The translations under genes and the position numbers were made by a program. Shown piece by piece: positions 18,854 to 28,818 of a DNA stretch of 64,000 nucleotides (position 1 is its first letter; each line of letters begins with the position of its first letter). The DNA is from Burkholderia lata. GTDB taxonomy: Bacteria > Pseudomonadota > Gammaproteobacteria > Burkholderiales > Burkholderiaceae. The DNA lies in contig NC_007510.1 in NCBI RefSeq assembly GCF_000012945.1, positions 2,418,001 through 2,482,000 of the forward strand. Direction: 5' to 3'. The notes under the pieces are model-generated. The model had not been told where the DNA came from. It made no database searches and saw only the letters and a list, made by a program, of their open reading frames with translations.

Positions 18854-19462
18854 TTAGATCACGCTCGCGAGATAGACAAAGGAAAACACGCAGATCCACA
18901 CGATGTCGAGGAAGTGCCAGAAGAGGCTCAGGCACGTCAGGCGTCGCAGGTCGCGATCGGTCAGGTCGCCGCCGCGGAACACGATCTGCCCGGCGAGCAC
19001 GATCATCCACAGCAGCCCGGCCGTCACGTGCAGCCCGTGCGTGCCGACCAGCGTGAAGAACGCCGACAGGAACGCGCTGCGCTGCGGGCCTGCGCCCTCC
19101 GCGATCAGGTGCGAGAACTCGCGCAGTTCCATCACGAGAAACGCCGCGCCGAGCACGAACGTCACCGCGAGCCACGCGAGCAGCGCGCCGCGCCGCTGCT
19201 TGTACGCAGCGAGCATCGCGAAACCGTACGTGATGCTCGACAGCAGCAGCGCGGCGGTTTCCACCGCGACGCCCGGAATGTCGAACAGGTCTTTCGCGGT
19301 CGGCCCGCCCGCATGCTGCTGGCCGAGCACCGCGAACGTCGCGAACAGCGCCGCAAAGATCACGCAGTCGGTCATCAGGTACAGCCAGAACCCGAACACC
19401 GAATGCGACGGCGGATGGTCGTCGTGCTCGAGCAGGGTTGCGCTCAAGGTTTTCTGCAACAT
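18854..19462 (-). CDS. cyoC: Cytochrome bo3 quinol oxidase subunit III
   Basis: A 202-residue protein with five predicted membrane helices; [20 protein letters not shown] and [15 protein letters not shown] match heme-copper oxidase subunit III. Its ATG overlaps the cyoB stop by one base (TGATG), so translation is coupled. Confidence 0.96.
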   Translation of the reverse strand: MLQKTLSATLLEHDDHPPSHSVFGFWLYLMTDCVIFAALFATFAVLGQQHAGGPTAKDLFDIPGVAVETAALLLSSITYGFAMLAAYKQRRGALLAWLAVTFVLGAAFLVMELREFSHLIAEGAGPQRSAFLSAFFTLVGTHGLHVTAGLLWMIVLAGQIVFRGGDLTDRDLRRLTCLSLFWHFLDIVWICVFSFVYLASVI

Positions 19463-21468
19463 CAGTTGGCCTCCAGTTCCACGTCGTCGACGCGCGCGGC
19501 CACGCGCTGCGTCGGCTGCTTGTCTTCGATCTTCCGCACCGTCGACGCGGGGATGTAATACCCGTCGTTATCGCGCGAGCTGTAGATCACGAGCGTCGCG
19601 ACGATTCCGACGAGCCCGCCGATCGCCATCCACCAGATGTGCCACACCAGCGCGAAGCCGAGCACCAGGCTGAAGATCGCAACCACGAGGCCCGCGCAGG
19701 TATTCGACGGCATGTGGATGTCGCGAATCGCTGCCGGATTCGGCCGGCCTTCACCGCGTGCCTTCATGTCCGCATACGCGTCGAGCGTGCGCACTTGCGG
19801 GATCACCGCGAAGTTGTAGTCGGCCGGCGGCGACGAGGTCGCCCATTCCAGCGTGCGGCCACCCCACGGATCGCCCGTCGTGTCGCGGTACTCGGGCAGG
19901 TTGCGGTTGCGGATGCTGACCACCAGTTGCAGCAGCTGGCATGCAATGCCGATCGCGATCAGCACGGCGCCGAATGCGGCGACCAGCAGCCACGGATGCC
20001 AGGCCGGGTTGTCGTAATGGTTGATCCGGCGCGTCATGCCCATGAAGCCGAGCACGTAGAGCGGTACGAATGCAACGTAGAAACCGATCTGCCAGAACCA
20101 GAACGCCGCCTTGCCGAGCTTCTCGTTCAGCTTGAAGCCGAACGCCTTCGGGAACCAGTAGTTGAAGCCCGCGAGATAGCCGAACAGCACGCCGCCGATG
20201 ATCACGTTGTGAAAGTGCGCAATCAGGAACAGGCTGTTGTGCAGCACGAAGTCCGCACCCGGAATCGCCATCATCACGCCGGTCATGCCGCCGAGCGTGA
20301 ACGTGACCATGAAGCCGATCGTCCACAGCACGGGCGTCGTGAATTCGATCCGGCCGCGATACATCGTGAACAGCCAGTTGAACACCTTCACGCCCGTCGG
20401 GATCGCGATGATCATCGTCATGATGCCGAAGAACGCGTTCACGTTCGCACCCGAGCCCATCGTGAAGAAGTGATGCAGCCACACGAGGAACGACAGCACC
20501 ATGATCGCGCAGGTCGCGTACACCATCGTCTTGTAGCCGAACAGCGGCTTCTTCGCGAACGTCGAGATGACTTCCGAGAAAATGCCGAACGCCGGCAGGA
20601 TCAGGATGTACACCTCCGGGTGACCCCATGCCCAGATCAGGTTCAGGTACAGCATCGCGTTGCCGCCGGCTTCGTTCGTGAAGAAGTGCATGCCGAGGTA
20701 ACGGTCGAGGCCGAGCAGCGCGAGCGTCGCGGTCAGGATCGGGAACGACGCCATGATCAGCACGTTAGTGCAGAGCGCGGTCCACGTGAACACCGGCATC
20801 TTCATCAGCGTCATGCCCGGCGCGCGCATCTTGATGATCGTCACGAAGAAGTTCACGCCGGTCAGCAGCGTGCCGACGCCCGAGATCTGCAGCGCCCACA
20901 GGTAGTAGTCGACCCCTACCCCTGGACTGAACTGCAGCTCCGACAGCGGCGGATACGCGAGCCAGCCCGTCTGCGCGAATTCGCCGATCACGAGCGAAAC
21001 GTTGATCAGGATCGCGCTGACCGCCGTCATCCAGAACGACAGCGAGTTGATGAACGGGAATGCGACGTCGCGCGCACCGATCTGCAGCGGCACGATCAGG
21101 TTCATCAGGCCGACCATGAACACCATCGCCATGAAGAAGATCATGATCACGCCGTGTGCCGTGAATACCTGGTCATAGTGGTGCGGCGGCAGGTAGCCGG
21201 GCCCGTTGTACGAGAGCGCGAGCTGCATGCGCATCATGATCGCGTCCGCGAAGCCGCGCAGCAGCATGATCAGCGCGACGATGATGTACATCACGCCGAG
21301 TTTCTTGTGGTCGACCGTGGTCAGCCATTGCGTCCACAGCCATTTCCACCGGCCGGTGATCGTCAGCGCGGCGAGAATGCCCAGCACGATCAGCCCCATG
21401 AAGGCACCGGCCCCCATGATGATGGGCTGATCGAACGGGATCGCCGAGAGTGTGAGTTTGCCGAACAT
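19462..21468 (-). CDS. cyoB: Cytochrome bo3 quinol oxidase subunit I
   Basis: A 668-residue heme-copper oxidase subunit I carrying low-spin heme, heme o and CuB. Key signatures: [17 protein letters not shown] (CuB His and cross-linked Tyr), WLHHFFTMG (two CuB His), and [10 protein letters not shown] (heme His ligands). Reduces oxygen to water with quinol as donor and pumps protons at the inner membrane. Starts 3 bp after cyoA. Length matches CyoB. Confidence 0.97.
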   Translation of the reverse strand: MFGKLTLSAIPFDQPIIMGAGAFMGLIVLGILAALTITGRWKWLWTQWLTTVDHKKLGVMYIIVALIMLLRGFADAIMMRMQLALSYNGPGYLPPHHYDQVFTAHGVIMIFFMAMVFMVGLMNLIVPLQIGARDVAFPFINSLSFWMTAVSAILINVSLVIGEFAQTGWLAYPPLSELQFSPGVGVDYYLWALQISGVGTLLTGVNFFVTIIKMRAPGMTLMKMPVFTWTALCTNVLIMASFPILTATLALLGLDRYLGMHFFTNEAGGNAMLYLNLIWAWGHPEVYILILPAFGIFSEVISTFAKKPLFGYKTMVYATCAIMVLSFLVWLHHFFTMGSGANVNAFFGIMTMIIAIPTGVKVFNWLFTMYRGRIEFTTPVLWTIGFMVTFTLGGMTGVMMAIPGADFVLHNSLFLIAHFHNVIIGGVLFGYLAGFNYWFPKAFGFKLNEKLGKAAFWFWQIGFYVAFVPLYVLGFMGMTRRINHYDNPAWHPWLLVAAFGAVLIAIGIACQLLQLVVSIRNRNLPEYRDTTGDPWGGRTLEWATSSPPADYNFAVIPQVRTLDAYADMKARGEGRPNPAAIRDIHMPSNTCAGLVVAIFSLVLGFALVWHIWWMAIGGLVGIVATLVIYSSRDNDGYYIPASTVRKIEDKQPTQRVAARVDDVELEAN

Positions 21469-21471
21469 GCG

Positions 21472-22359
21472 TTACCCCTTCGTGCCGCAGGCGGCGTCCT
21501 TCAGGTCGAGGACGTGGCCATCGTTGTATTTCGCGATGATGTTGTGGAAGAGTCGCGGATCGACCGACGAGAAGTAGCGCACGGGCGCCTTCTCGCTCGG
21601 CTGCGCGACGGTGCCGTACACAGTCGCGTCGAGCCGGTCCGGCGACGCCTTCACCTTCTGCACCCATGCATCGAACTGTTCGCGCGGCTCGGCGAGCGTG
21701 CGGAACTTCATGTCGGAGAAGCCGCGGCCGCTGAAGTTGGCGGACGTGCCCGCATAGTTGCCGGCCTCGTCGGCGATCAGGTGCAGGCGCGTCTGCATGC
21801 CGGCCATCGCGTAGACCTGGCCGCCGAGCTGCGGGATGAAGAACGAGTTCATCACCGAATCCGACGTGATGCGGAAGTTCACCGGCGTGCCGACCGGAAT
21901 CGCGAGCTGGTTCACCGACGCGATGCCGAGTTCCGGATAGATGAACAGCCACTTCCAGTCGAGTGCGACGACCTCGACATCGATCGGCTTCACCGACGAC
22001 TCGAGCGGCTTGTACGGGTCGAGCTCGTGCGTGGTCTTCCACGTGAGCACGCCGAGGAACAGGATGATCAGCGTCGGCACCGTCCAGATCACGACCTCGA
22101 TCGCAGTCGAGTGCGACCAGTTCGGCGCGTAGGTGGCGTTGCGGTTCGACGCGCGGTAACGCCACGCAAACCACAGCGTGAGCAGGATCACCGGCACGAC
22201 GACGATCAGCATCGCCCAGGTGGACGTCGCGATCAGCGCCTTTTCGGCAGCGCCCACGCTTCCTTTCGGATTTAGTACATCTAAATTACAGCCTGACAGG
22301 CTCAAAGCCGCGCCGATCGACATCAGCGCCACTCCGCCTTTAGAAGCTTTTCTTTTCAT
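21472..22359 (-). CDS. cyoA: Cytochrome bo3 quinol oxidase subunit II, lipoprotein
   Basis: About 295 residues. Lipobox LSGC is followed by NLDVLNPKG, as in other CyoA proteins, then two membrane helices and a periplasmic cupredoxin-like domain. The CuA ligands of cytochrome c oxidases are absent, as expected for a quinol oxidase. The frame opens with a GTG at 22362; the ATG one codon later is the likelier start. First gene of cyoABCD; its promoter should lie in 22360-22634. Confidence 0.95.
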   Translation of the reverse strand: MKRKASKGGVALMSIGAALSLSGCNLDVLNPKGSVGAAEKALIATSTWAMLIVVVPVILLTLWFAWRYRASNRNATYAPNWSHSTAIEVVIWTVPTLIILFLGVLTWKTTHELDPYKPLESSVKPIDVEVVALDWKWLFIYPELGIASVNQLAIPVGTPVNFRITSDSVMNSFFIPQLGGQVYAMAGMQTRLHLIADEAGNYAGTSANFSGRGFSDMKFRTLAEPREQFDAWVQKVKASPDRLDATVYGTVAQPSEKAPVRYFSSVDPRLFHNIIAKYNDGHVLDLKDAACGTKG

Positions 22360-22634
22360 CACACAGCCCGAGGGTCATTGAATCCGTTTGCGTATGCCCG
22401 ATGCGCATTCGATCCACGAAAGTGGCCGAATCATACGTCGCGCGAGTGCGATGAAAAACCAGCTAATGCGGAAAATCATCATTGCAGAATCTGCTGTGAG
22501 ACAGATTGTCGCGGGGCAATTTCACGCAGCCGAAAGCCGGCCCGGCGCTGCCTGCGCCGGACCGCGATCGAATCGATGCGTGTGCAACGACCTCACCGCC
22601 ATGCGATGCGCCCCGCTCGCGCGACGTGCTGCGA

Positions 22635-24164
22635 TCAGCCGCGCGTCGACGCCATGTACGACGGCTGCGGCTGTGCCGGGCCGTCCCCGGTCGGCAGCTT
22701 CGAATGGCTTGCGTCTTCGATCAGCCGTCCGACGGTCGGATCGATCGCGTCGGTGAACGGCTTCGGATAGACACCGACCATCACCACGACCAGCGCGAGC
22801 GACGCGAACATCACGATCTCGCGACGGTTCAGGTCGGCAAGCTTCGCGATCCGCTGGCTCGCGACCTTGCCGAACACGACGCGCTTGAGCATCCACAGCG
22901 TGTACGACGCGCTGAGGATCAGCGTCAGCGCCGCGATGGCGCCGATCCAGAAGTTGAAGCGGATCGCGCCCATGATGACCATGAACTCGCCGACGAACCC
23001 CGACGTGCCCGGCAGGCCGACATTGGCCATCGCGAACAGCACCGTGAAGGTCGCGAAACGCGGCATCACGCCCGCGACGCCACCGTAAGCGGCAATCTCG
23101 CGCTGCTTCGTGCGATCGACGAGCACGTTCACGCACAACAGCATCGCGCCCGCGACGAAGCCATACGACACGAGCTGCACGATCGCGCCTTCGACGCCGA
23201 TCCGGTTGAACAGGAACAGTCCGAGCGTGACGATCCCCATGTGCGCGACCGTCGAATACGCGAGCAGCTTGCCGAGATCGGTCTGCGCGAGCGCGATCAG
23301 GCTCGCATAGACGATCGCGAACAGCGACAGCGCGATCACGGCCGGCGCGAAGAAGTGGCTCGCATCGGGCGTGATCGGCAGCGCGAAGCGCAGGAACCCG
23401 TAGCCGCCGAGCTTGAGCATCGCGAGCATCAGCGCGGCGCCGGTCGGGCCGTCGGTATAGACGTCGCTCAGCCACGTGTGGACCGGCCACATCGGCACCT
23501 TGACCGCGAATGCGGCGAAGAAACCGAGGAACACCAGCAACTGCGGCGCGAAGCCGAGCTGCAGCGTGCGCCATACGGCCATGTCGAACGTATGCGACTG
23601 CGCGTACAGGTACAGCATCGCCATCAGCAGCATCAGCGAGCCGGCGAACGAGATGAAGAAGAACTTCACGGCCGCGTACACGCGACGCTCTCGCCCCCAC
23701 GTGCCGATCAGCAGGTACAGCGGGATCAGCGTTGCCTCGAAGAAGATGAAGAACAGCAGCCCGTCCTGTGCGACGAACACGCCGACCATCAGCCCCGACA
23801 GGATCAGGAACGACGCGTAGTACTGCGCGACGCGCACCGTGACCGATTCCCACGACGCCACCACCACCACGAGCGTCGTGAACGCGGTCAGCACGACGAG
23901 CCACAGCGACGCGCCGTCGATGCCGACCCGCCATCCGGAATTGAATGCCGCCAGCCAGTTGCGGCTTTCGACGAACTGCATCGCGGCCGAGTGCGCATCG
24001 AAACCGGCAACCAGCGGCACGACTGCCGCAAGCCCCACCAGCGCGCCGATGAGCGCGATCAGCCGCGTTCGGCGTGGATGATGGTCGGAACCGGCGCGCA
24101 GCAGGCACGCGCCGAACAGGATCGGAGCCCAGATGGCCAGGCTCAGGAAGGGGAAATCATGCAT
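22635..24164 (-). CDS. nuoM: NADH-quinone oxidoreductase subunit M-type antiporter subunit, isolated copy
   Basis: A 509-residue polytopic membrane protein, exactly the length usual for NuoM. Proton-channel residues expected in this family are kept: Glu143 (FFIFFEATLIP), Lys222 (AVKVPMWPVHTW), Lys251 (MLKLGGYGFLRF) and a later Glu in GTSGFVGEFM. No other complex I, hydrogenase or Mrp antiporter gene is adjacent; the neighbours are cyoABCD downstream on the same strand (272 bp away) and a LysR gene. ATG 24164 gives the conserved start; the frame opens at 24287. The Shine-Dalgarno is weak. It could be a duplicated NuoM replacing or supplementing the main one, or part of an unlinked proton-translocating module. 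Confidence 0.85.
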   Translation of the reverse strand: MHDFPFLSLAIWAPILFGACLLRAGSDHHPRRTRLIALIGALVGLAAVVPLVAGFDAHSAAMQFVESRNWLAAFNSGWRVGIDGASLWLVVLTAFTTLVVVVASWESVTVRVAQYYASFLILSGLMVGVFVAQDGLLFFIFFEATLIPLYLLIGTWGRERRVYAAVKFFFISFAGSLMLLMAMLYLYAQSHTFDMAVWRTLQLGFAPQLLVFLGFFAAFAVKVPMWPVHTWLSDVYTDGPTGAALMLAMLKLGGYGFLRFALPITPDASHFFAPAVIALSLFAIVYASLIALAQTDLGKLLAYSTVAHMGIVTLGLFLFNRIGVEGAIVQLVSYGFVAGAMLLCVNVLVDRTKQREIAAYGGVAGVMPRFATFTVLFAMANVGLPGTSGFVGEFMVIMGAIRFNFWIGAIAALTLILSASYTLWMLKRVVFGKVASQRIAKLADLNRREIVMFASLALVVVMVGVYPKPFTDAIDPTVGRLIEDASHSKLPTGDGPAQPQPSYMASTRG

Positions 24165-24923
24165 GTCAACAAGGCCTTGATGAAGTCGCGCACTGCATCG
24201 GGGACAGGCGAGACGAAAGGAACGAAATCGAATCGACAGATAGATTTCGTGAATCGCCAGTGTTGGCAAAATGTAAAGCGGCATCACCGGAAAACTTGAC
24301 GCCGCTCAAACGCGATCGGGTTAACCAGCATAAGGCGATTGATTATTTTCTGCATCGCAGCAGAGCATTGATTTTTGCCTTCGCCCTATGCCACTGATTT
24401 TTATGAGTAATTTTTTGTATTGCTTGGCGACGTCAATCGCGAAAATCGATGCAGCGCCGCATTTTTGACGTTGATGGGCCATTCATTAGGGTCGGAACGA
24501 GCTAATTTACGCCTGCCGAGACAGCGAATATGCGGCTCTCAATCCTTACATTATTCCTTTCATTTTTATTTCATTTGGCCTGATGCGATGCAGGTCGAGA
24601 GAATGGTCGCTCCGCCCGCATCCCGCGCTTTCCCAACCGCGATCATTGATGACTCAGGTAGCCCCATATGCGCAGCGCCACCATGCGATGGTGTTCATGT
24701 AGCGCGGGAAAACGGGCGAAGCGAGCGTCATCGCATCGACGATATTGCGCTCGTCGATCATGTCGTTTGCGGCGGTCAGATCCGACTTCGACGCCGGCGA
24801 CGTGACGATCGCCTCACGTCGCCACGCGCAACATCCTGCGGTGTGTGCGGGTCGAGTACGAGTAGCAATGCGTCCTGCGCCATCGCGACAAGCGGCGCGA
24901 TGTCTTTGAATCCCGCATCAGCC
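24165..24923. other. AT-rich intergenic region with possible decayed gene fragment
   Basis: 759 bp without an intact gene. Bases 24361-24420 hold only 21 G/C of 60, far below the surroundings, and probably include the nuoM promoter. On the minus strand, 24650-24920 shows protein-like sequence broken by a frame change: AGFKDIAPLVAMAQDALLLV in one frame, then SPASKSDLTAANDMIDERN and PRYMNTIAWWRCAYGAT before a stop in another. I do not recognise the family. Confidence 0.5.
24651..24923 (-). pseudogene. Possible C-terminal gene remnant with frameshift
   Basis: Reading on the minus strand from the LysR stop, about 38 residues of plausible protein run in one frame (ending near VLDPHTPQDVARGD) and about 50 continue in another to TGA at about 24657. 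There is no start codon with a ribosome site, and the LysR gene lies directly upstream, so only a tail would remain. Weak evidence; it may be chance open frames in GC-rich DNA. Confidence 0.3.
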
Positions 24924-25817
24924 CTACAGCCGCTCGCCAAGCGCCAACAAGAAGTCGGCGGCAAGCCTGGTGCGTGCGGAGGCTTGCCGCGCTTTCTCAT
25001 AGACCACCGACAACGGGGCGCCAATGCTCTTGAAGTCGCTCAGGACGGGAACAAGTCTCCCTGCGGCCAACGACGGCGCCACGACATAATGCGGGGCTTG
25101 CAAGATACCGCCCCCGGCTTCCGACAGCGCCAGGAGCGCCGACACATGGTCGCTGGCCAACGGCCCCACGGGAAAGTGGCTGTACTGATCCCCGCCACGA
25201 ACGAACATCCAATCTCGGAACTGTCCGCTGTTGACCATCACATAACGCAGACAGGTATGGTTGACCAGGTCGTCCGGCGTATCGGGCACACCCCGCGACT
25301 GCAGGTATGCCGGCGAAGCGACCGTCACAAAGCGATGAGCGGGCAACGGGCGAGCCACCAGTCGGGAGTCGGGCACTTCCCCCAACATCACGGCCAGGTC
25401 GAAACGCTCGGCCGTCATGTCGACGTGACGATCCGTCAGTGCGAGTTCGATATCCAGCCCGGGATGAGCACCCAGCCAATCACCAAGCGCAGGCGCCAGC
25501 ACATACTGGCCGAAACTCACGGGGACGCAGAGCCGCATCTTGCCCCGCCATGGTTGCGACGCACCCGCAAGCCTGCTTCGAGCGTCCGCGATGTCCGTCA
25601 TTCCCTGGCGGCAGACCGCGAAGAACAATTCGCCATCTCCGGTCAAGGTGATCTGCCGCGGCGAACGGTGAAACAGCCGAACCCCCAGTTCGGCTTCCAG
25701 GCGTGCTACCGCCTTGCTCACGGCTGAAGGGCTAAGCTGAAGCAACCGTGCCGCACGCGTGAAATTGCCGGCCTCGGCAGCACGGACAAAGGTGCTGATA
25801 TCGGTAAACGGATCCAC
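24924..25817 (-). CDS. LysR-family transcriptional regulator
   Basis: A 297-residue protein: N-terminal helix-turn-helix (FVRAAEAGNFTRAARLL, then SPSAVSKAVARLEAELG) and a LysR effector domain. GTG start at 25817 with AAGGA upstream; no nearby ATG fits the family start. It is divergent from the isochorismatase-RidA fusion gene over 103 bp that hold the likely shared operator. Codon use is less GC-biased than in the flanking core genes, suggesting acquisition. Ligand unknown. Confidence 0.92.
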   Translation of the reverse strand: MDPFTDISTFVRAAEAGNFTRAARLLQLSPSAVSKAVARLEAELGVRLFHRSPRQITLTGDGELFFAVCRQGMTDIADARSRLAGASQPWRGKMRLCVPVSFGQYVLAPALGDWLGAHPGLDIELALTDRHVDMTAERFDLAVMLGEVPDSRLVARPLPAHRFVTVASPAYLQSRGVPDTPDDLVNHTCLRYVMVNSGQFRDWMFVRGGDQYSHFPVGPLASDHVSALLALSEAGGGILQAPHYVVAPSLAAGRLVPVLSDFKSIGAPLSVVYEKARQASARTRLAADFLLALGERL

Positions 25818-25920
25818 TCCACCATTCCTTCAATTCACAGTAAGTCTGAATTTCAACGCCTTATCGTGACACGGGTTCGCCCATATAGTCGAACCCTCAT
25901 TGATTGAAGAGGGGGTCGAG

Positions 25921-27105
25921 ATGTTGAAATTCACGCAAAGCCGGTTCTCGCGACGGTTCTTGTTGTCCGCCATGGCAACCGGCGCCAGTGAGGCAGCGCC
26001 TCCCTCGTCGCAACCTGAAGTCAGCGTTACCGCAGTTGCACGCGAACCGATTGCGAACGTGCCGGACGACGGTCGATCTGCGCTGCTCATGATCGAGTTT
26101 GTCAATGAATGGCTTGCTCCGGAAGGCAAGTTGAGACGGCTGATCGAGGATGAGCATCAGTTCTCTCAGTCGCAGGAAGCCGCCAGGCTGGCGCTGGCGG
26201 CTGCGCGTCAAGCGGGCATGCCCGTGATTCACGCGACGCTACAGATGTCTTCGGACTACCGAGAGTTGGGGCGGGCTCGATTCGGTCTGCGTGGCGCAAT
26301 TCAAAAGGCCGGCACCTGGCAGAAGCAAGAGAGTGGTTGGCAGTTCCATGGGCCGTTTGCGCCGCTTGAAAATGAATTCGTTGTCAGCGGACGGGCAGGC
26401 GCCAGTGCTTTTTCCGCTTCCGATCTGGACAACTATCTGCGCGGCCAAGGCATCACGCGGCTGTACCTTGCGGGTTATGCCACCCACGTATGCATTGAGT
26501 CGACACTGCGCGCCGCGCACGATCTAGGCTATGAACCGGTCGTGCTGAGCGATGCCACCGCGGCGTTCACCGACCAGCAGCAACAACACGTGTTGAATGA
26601 GGTCGTCCATCATTTCGGCTGGGCCATGCCGACTCGCGTCTTCGTCGACAGCATGTCGTCCACGAGCAAGATCACCGACATACCGGAAGCCTCGCCCGCT
26701 GCGCCGCCGGCAGAGCCTGCGGAAACGATGCGAACGCTGACGGCCCCTGGACAGGACATTCCTGGCATTTCTGGCGCCGTCGTTGTAAAGGGCGATCTGG
26801 CGTTACTCAGTGGACATGTCCCGGTCGCTGCCGACGGAAGCATTGCTCCCACGCTGGAAGGTCAGTTGGAGCAGGCCTTCCAGAACCTGGATAGCACATT
26901 GCATCATGCGGGTAGTTCGCTCGACCGGATTGCCCGCATGACCCTGTACGTGCGCGGCTACCGCCCTGAGCAGCTCGGCACCATTCGTACGGTTCGCGAT
27001 CGCTGGCTCAAAGGGCATGCGCCAGCCAGTGCGCTCATTGGCGTTGCGTCGCTGTTTCGGCCGGACGTCCTGGTGGAAATCGACGCTATCGCGGTAATGC
27101 GCTGA
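25921..27105 (+). CDS. Isochorismatase-like hydrolase fused to a RidA/YjgF domain
   Basis: A 394-residue two-domain protein. Residues about 53-245 form an isochorismatase-like cysteine hydrolase: ALLMIEFVNEWL, FVVSGRAGASAF and YLAGYATHVCIEST with the nucleophile position Cys191. The usual catalytic Asp is Glu59 and the usual Lys position reads Arg158. A Pro/Ala linker (258-268) leads to a RidA fold (about 270-393, ending DVLVEIDAIAVMR); the arginine that defines the deaminating RidA archetype reads Ser370 (APASALIGV). The N-terminus has SRRFLLSAMATGA, a poor twin-arginine-like motif. Start ATG 25921 follows GAGGGGG; a TTG at 25900 is also in frame. Such domains each act on amides or imines, so the fusion could hydrolyse an amide and clear a reactive product; this is inference. 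Confidence 0.85.
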   Translation: MLKFTQSRFSRRFLLSAMATGASEAAPPSSQPEVSVTAVAREPIANVPDDGRSALLMIEFVNEWLAPEGKLRRLIEDEHQFSQSQEAARLALAAARQAGMPVIHATLQMSSDYRELGRARFGLRGAIQKAGTWQKQESGWQFHGPFAPLENEFVVSGRAGASAFSASDLDNYLRGQGITRLYLAGYATHVCIESTLRAAHDLGYEPVVLSDATAAFTDQQQQHVLNEVVHHFGWAMPTRVFVDSMSSTSKITDIPEASPAAPPAEPAETMRTLTAPGQDIPGISGAVVVKGDLALLSGHVPVAADGSIAPTLEGQLEQAFQNLDSTLHHAGSSLDRIARMTLYVRGYRPEQLGTIRTVRDRWLKGHAPASALIGVASLFRPDVLVEIDAIAVMR

Positions 27106-27255
27106 CCTGGAACCATCAATGCCCTCCCCTTGGCAACGATTGAACGCCTGGTGTTCAGGGACAAACGCCTCTCACGTCGCTCATCAGCGATAGCGTACGG
27201 GTAACGGTGTAGATACCGTGGCGCGACAGGGCGATGCGAACAGGCCGCTGCGCTG

Positions 27256-27277
27256 GCTCTCTTCGAATGAAGAGAGC
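27256..27277. terminator. Hairpin downstream of the isochorismatase-RidA gene
   Basis: Perfect 9-bp stem GCTCTCTTC/GAAGAGAGC with GAAT loop, about 150 bp after the stop. No T-run follows, so it may be a factor-dependent or non-terminator structure. Confidence 0.4.
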
Positions 27278-27316
27278 GCACCAGTGATGTAGCACGGCAA
27301 GCGCCCGAAAAAGAAA

Positions 27317-27348
27317 AAGCCCCGCAAGTCCGAGAACTTGCGGGGCTT
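27317..27348 (-). terminator. Terminator after tRNA-Ser
   Basis: Perfect 13-bp stem AAGCCCCGCAAGT/ACTTGCGGGGCTT with 6-base loop, followed on the minus strand by TTTTTCTTTTTC. It lies 12 bp past the tRNA 3' end. Confidence 0.9.
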
Positions 27349-27360
27349 TGTCACCGCTTT

Positions 27361-27454
27361 TGGCGGAGACGGAGGGATTCGAACCCTCGATCCAGGTTTT
27401 GGCCCAGATGCTCCCTTAGCAGGGGAGTGCCTTCGACCTCTCGGCCACGTCTCC
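27361..27454 (-). tRNA. tRNA-Ser (GCT)
   Basis: A class II tRNA with long variable arm and encoded CCA: acceptor GGAGACG/CGTCTCC, anticodon loop CTGCTAA (GCT), T-arm GAGGGTTCGAATCCCTC. It stands alone between the LysR/isochorismatase patch and lysC. Confidence 0.96.
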
Positions 27455-27564
27455 CAAACTTTCGCTCGCACCAGGGAGGCAGTGCGACGAGAACGAAATA
27501 ATATAGGGTTTCGAACCGCACGTCAATTTCCGTGATGCATTTTCTTCAACGCATCACGAAAAAT

Positions 27565-28818
27565 TCACGATGCCTGGTCGAGTTCGAATGCCTTGTGCAG
27601 CGCGCGGACGGCCAGCTCCATGTATTTCTCGTCGATCAGCACCGAAATCTTGATTTCGGACGTCGAGATCATCTGGATGTTGATGCCCTCTTCCGACAGC
27701 GTGCGGAACATCTTGCTCGCGACGCCCACGTGCGAACGCATGCCGACGCCGACGACCGACACCTTCGACACCTTCGGGTCGCCCTGCACCTGCTCGGCGT
27801 TCACGTGGCCCTTCACCTGGTTGGTGAGGATGTCCATCGCCTTCTGGTAGTCGCCACGGCCGACCGTGAACGTGAAGTCGGTCTTGCCCTGGACGCTCTG
27901 GTTCTGGATGATCATGTCGACGTCGACGTTCGCATCCGCGACCGGGCCGAGGATCTGATACGCGATGCCCGGCTTGTCGGGCACGCCCATCACAGCAATG
28001 CGTGCTTCGTCGCGCTGGAACGCGATGCCGGAAATGACTGCCTTTTCCATGGTCTCGTCTTCTTCAAAAGTAATCAGGGTGCCCGAGCGCATTTCTTCGT
28101 CGAGCGCAATCAGCGGATCGGTCAGGCTCGACAGCACACGCGTCTTCACCTGGAATTTGCCGGCGAATTCGACCGAGCGGATCTGCAGGACCTTCGAGCC
28201 GAGGCTGGCCATTTCCAGCATTTCCTCGAACGTCACGCGATCGAGGCGTCGCGCCTCTTCGACGACACGCGGATCGGTCGTGTAGACGCCGTCGACATCC
28301 GTATAAATCAGGCACTCTTCGGCACCCAGCGCAGCCGCGACCGCCACCGCCGACGTATCCGAGCCGCCACGGCCCAGCGTCGTGATGTGACCGTCCGGAT
28401 CGACGCCCTGGAAGCCCGTGATGATCACGACCTTGCCTGCGTTCAGATCGGCCTTCACGCGCTCGTCGTCGATCGAGTGAATGCGTGCTTTCGTGAACGC
28501 GCTGTCGGTCTTGATCGGCACTTGCCAGCCGGCGTAGCTCACGGCCTCGACGCCGATTTCCTGCAGCGCGATCGACAGCAGGCCGACGCTGACCTGCTCG
28601 CCGGTCGACGCGATCATGTCGAGCTCGCGCGGGCTCGGCTGGCTCGAAATCTCTTTCGCAAGACCGAGCAGACGGTTGGTTTCGCCGGACATCGCCGAAG
28701 GCACGACCACCATCTGGTGCCCGGCCTGATGCCATTTTGCGACGCGTTTCGCGACGTTCTTGATGCGCTCGACCGAGCCCATCGAAGTGCCGCCGTATTT
28801 GTGTACGATGAGTGCCAT
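27565..28818 (-). CDS. lysC: Aspartate kinase
   Basis: A 417-residue enzyme that phosphorylates aspartate, the first step to lysine, threonine, methionine and diaminopimelate. The N-terminal kinase begins [19 protein letters not shown], with [16 protein letters not shown] and [13 protein letters not shown] further on. Two C-terminal ACT domains (about 265-410) include [20 protein letters not shown] and [19 protein letters not shown] and should bind lysine or threonine. The frame opens earlier, but ATG 28818 gives the family start. dapA, a later step, is about 23 kb away in this window. An internal start for a separate beta subunit is possible but not evident. Confidence 0.96.
   Translation of the reverse strand: MALIVHKYGGTSMGSVERIKNVAKRVAKWHQAGHQMVVVPSAMSGETNRLLGLAKEISSQPSPRELDMIASTGEQVSVGLLSIALQEIGVEAVSYAGWQVPIKTDSAFTKARIHSIDDERVKADLNAGKVVIITGFQGVDPDGHITTLGRGGSDTSAVAVAAALGAEECLIYTDVDGVYTTDPRVVEEARRLDRVTFEEMLEMASLGSKVLQIRSVEFAGKFQVKTRVLSSLTDPLIALDEEMRSGTLITFEEDETMEKAVISGIAFQRDEARIAVMGVPDKPGIAYQILGPVADANVDVDMIIQNQSVQGKTDFTFTVGRGDYQKAMDILTNQVKGHVNAEQVQGDPKVSKVSVVGVGMRSHVGVASKMFRTLSEEGINIQMISTSEIKISVLIDEKYMELAVRALHKAFELDQAS

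Noticed and set aside
19438..22275. A 945-codon plus-strand open frame
   Set aside because: It is antisense to cyoB and cyoA, is made of Arg/His/Asp-rich low-information sequence typical of GC-rich shadow frames, and matches no family.
24420..25727. A 435-codon plus-strand frame
   Set aside because: Antisense to the LysR gene, whose helix-turn-helix and effector domain are clear.
27361..27454. tRNA-Ser as an integration site for the neighbouring 24.2-27.3 kb patch
   Set aside because: I found no repeat of the tRNA 3' end at the far side of the patch and no integrase, so only proximity supports it.
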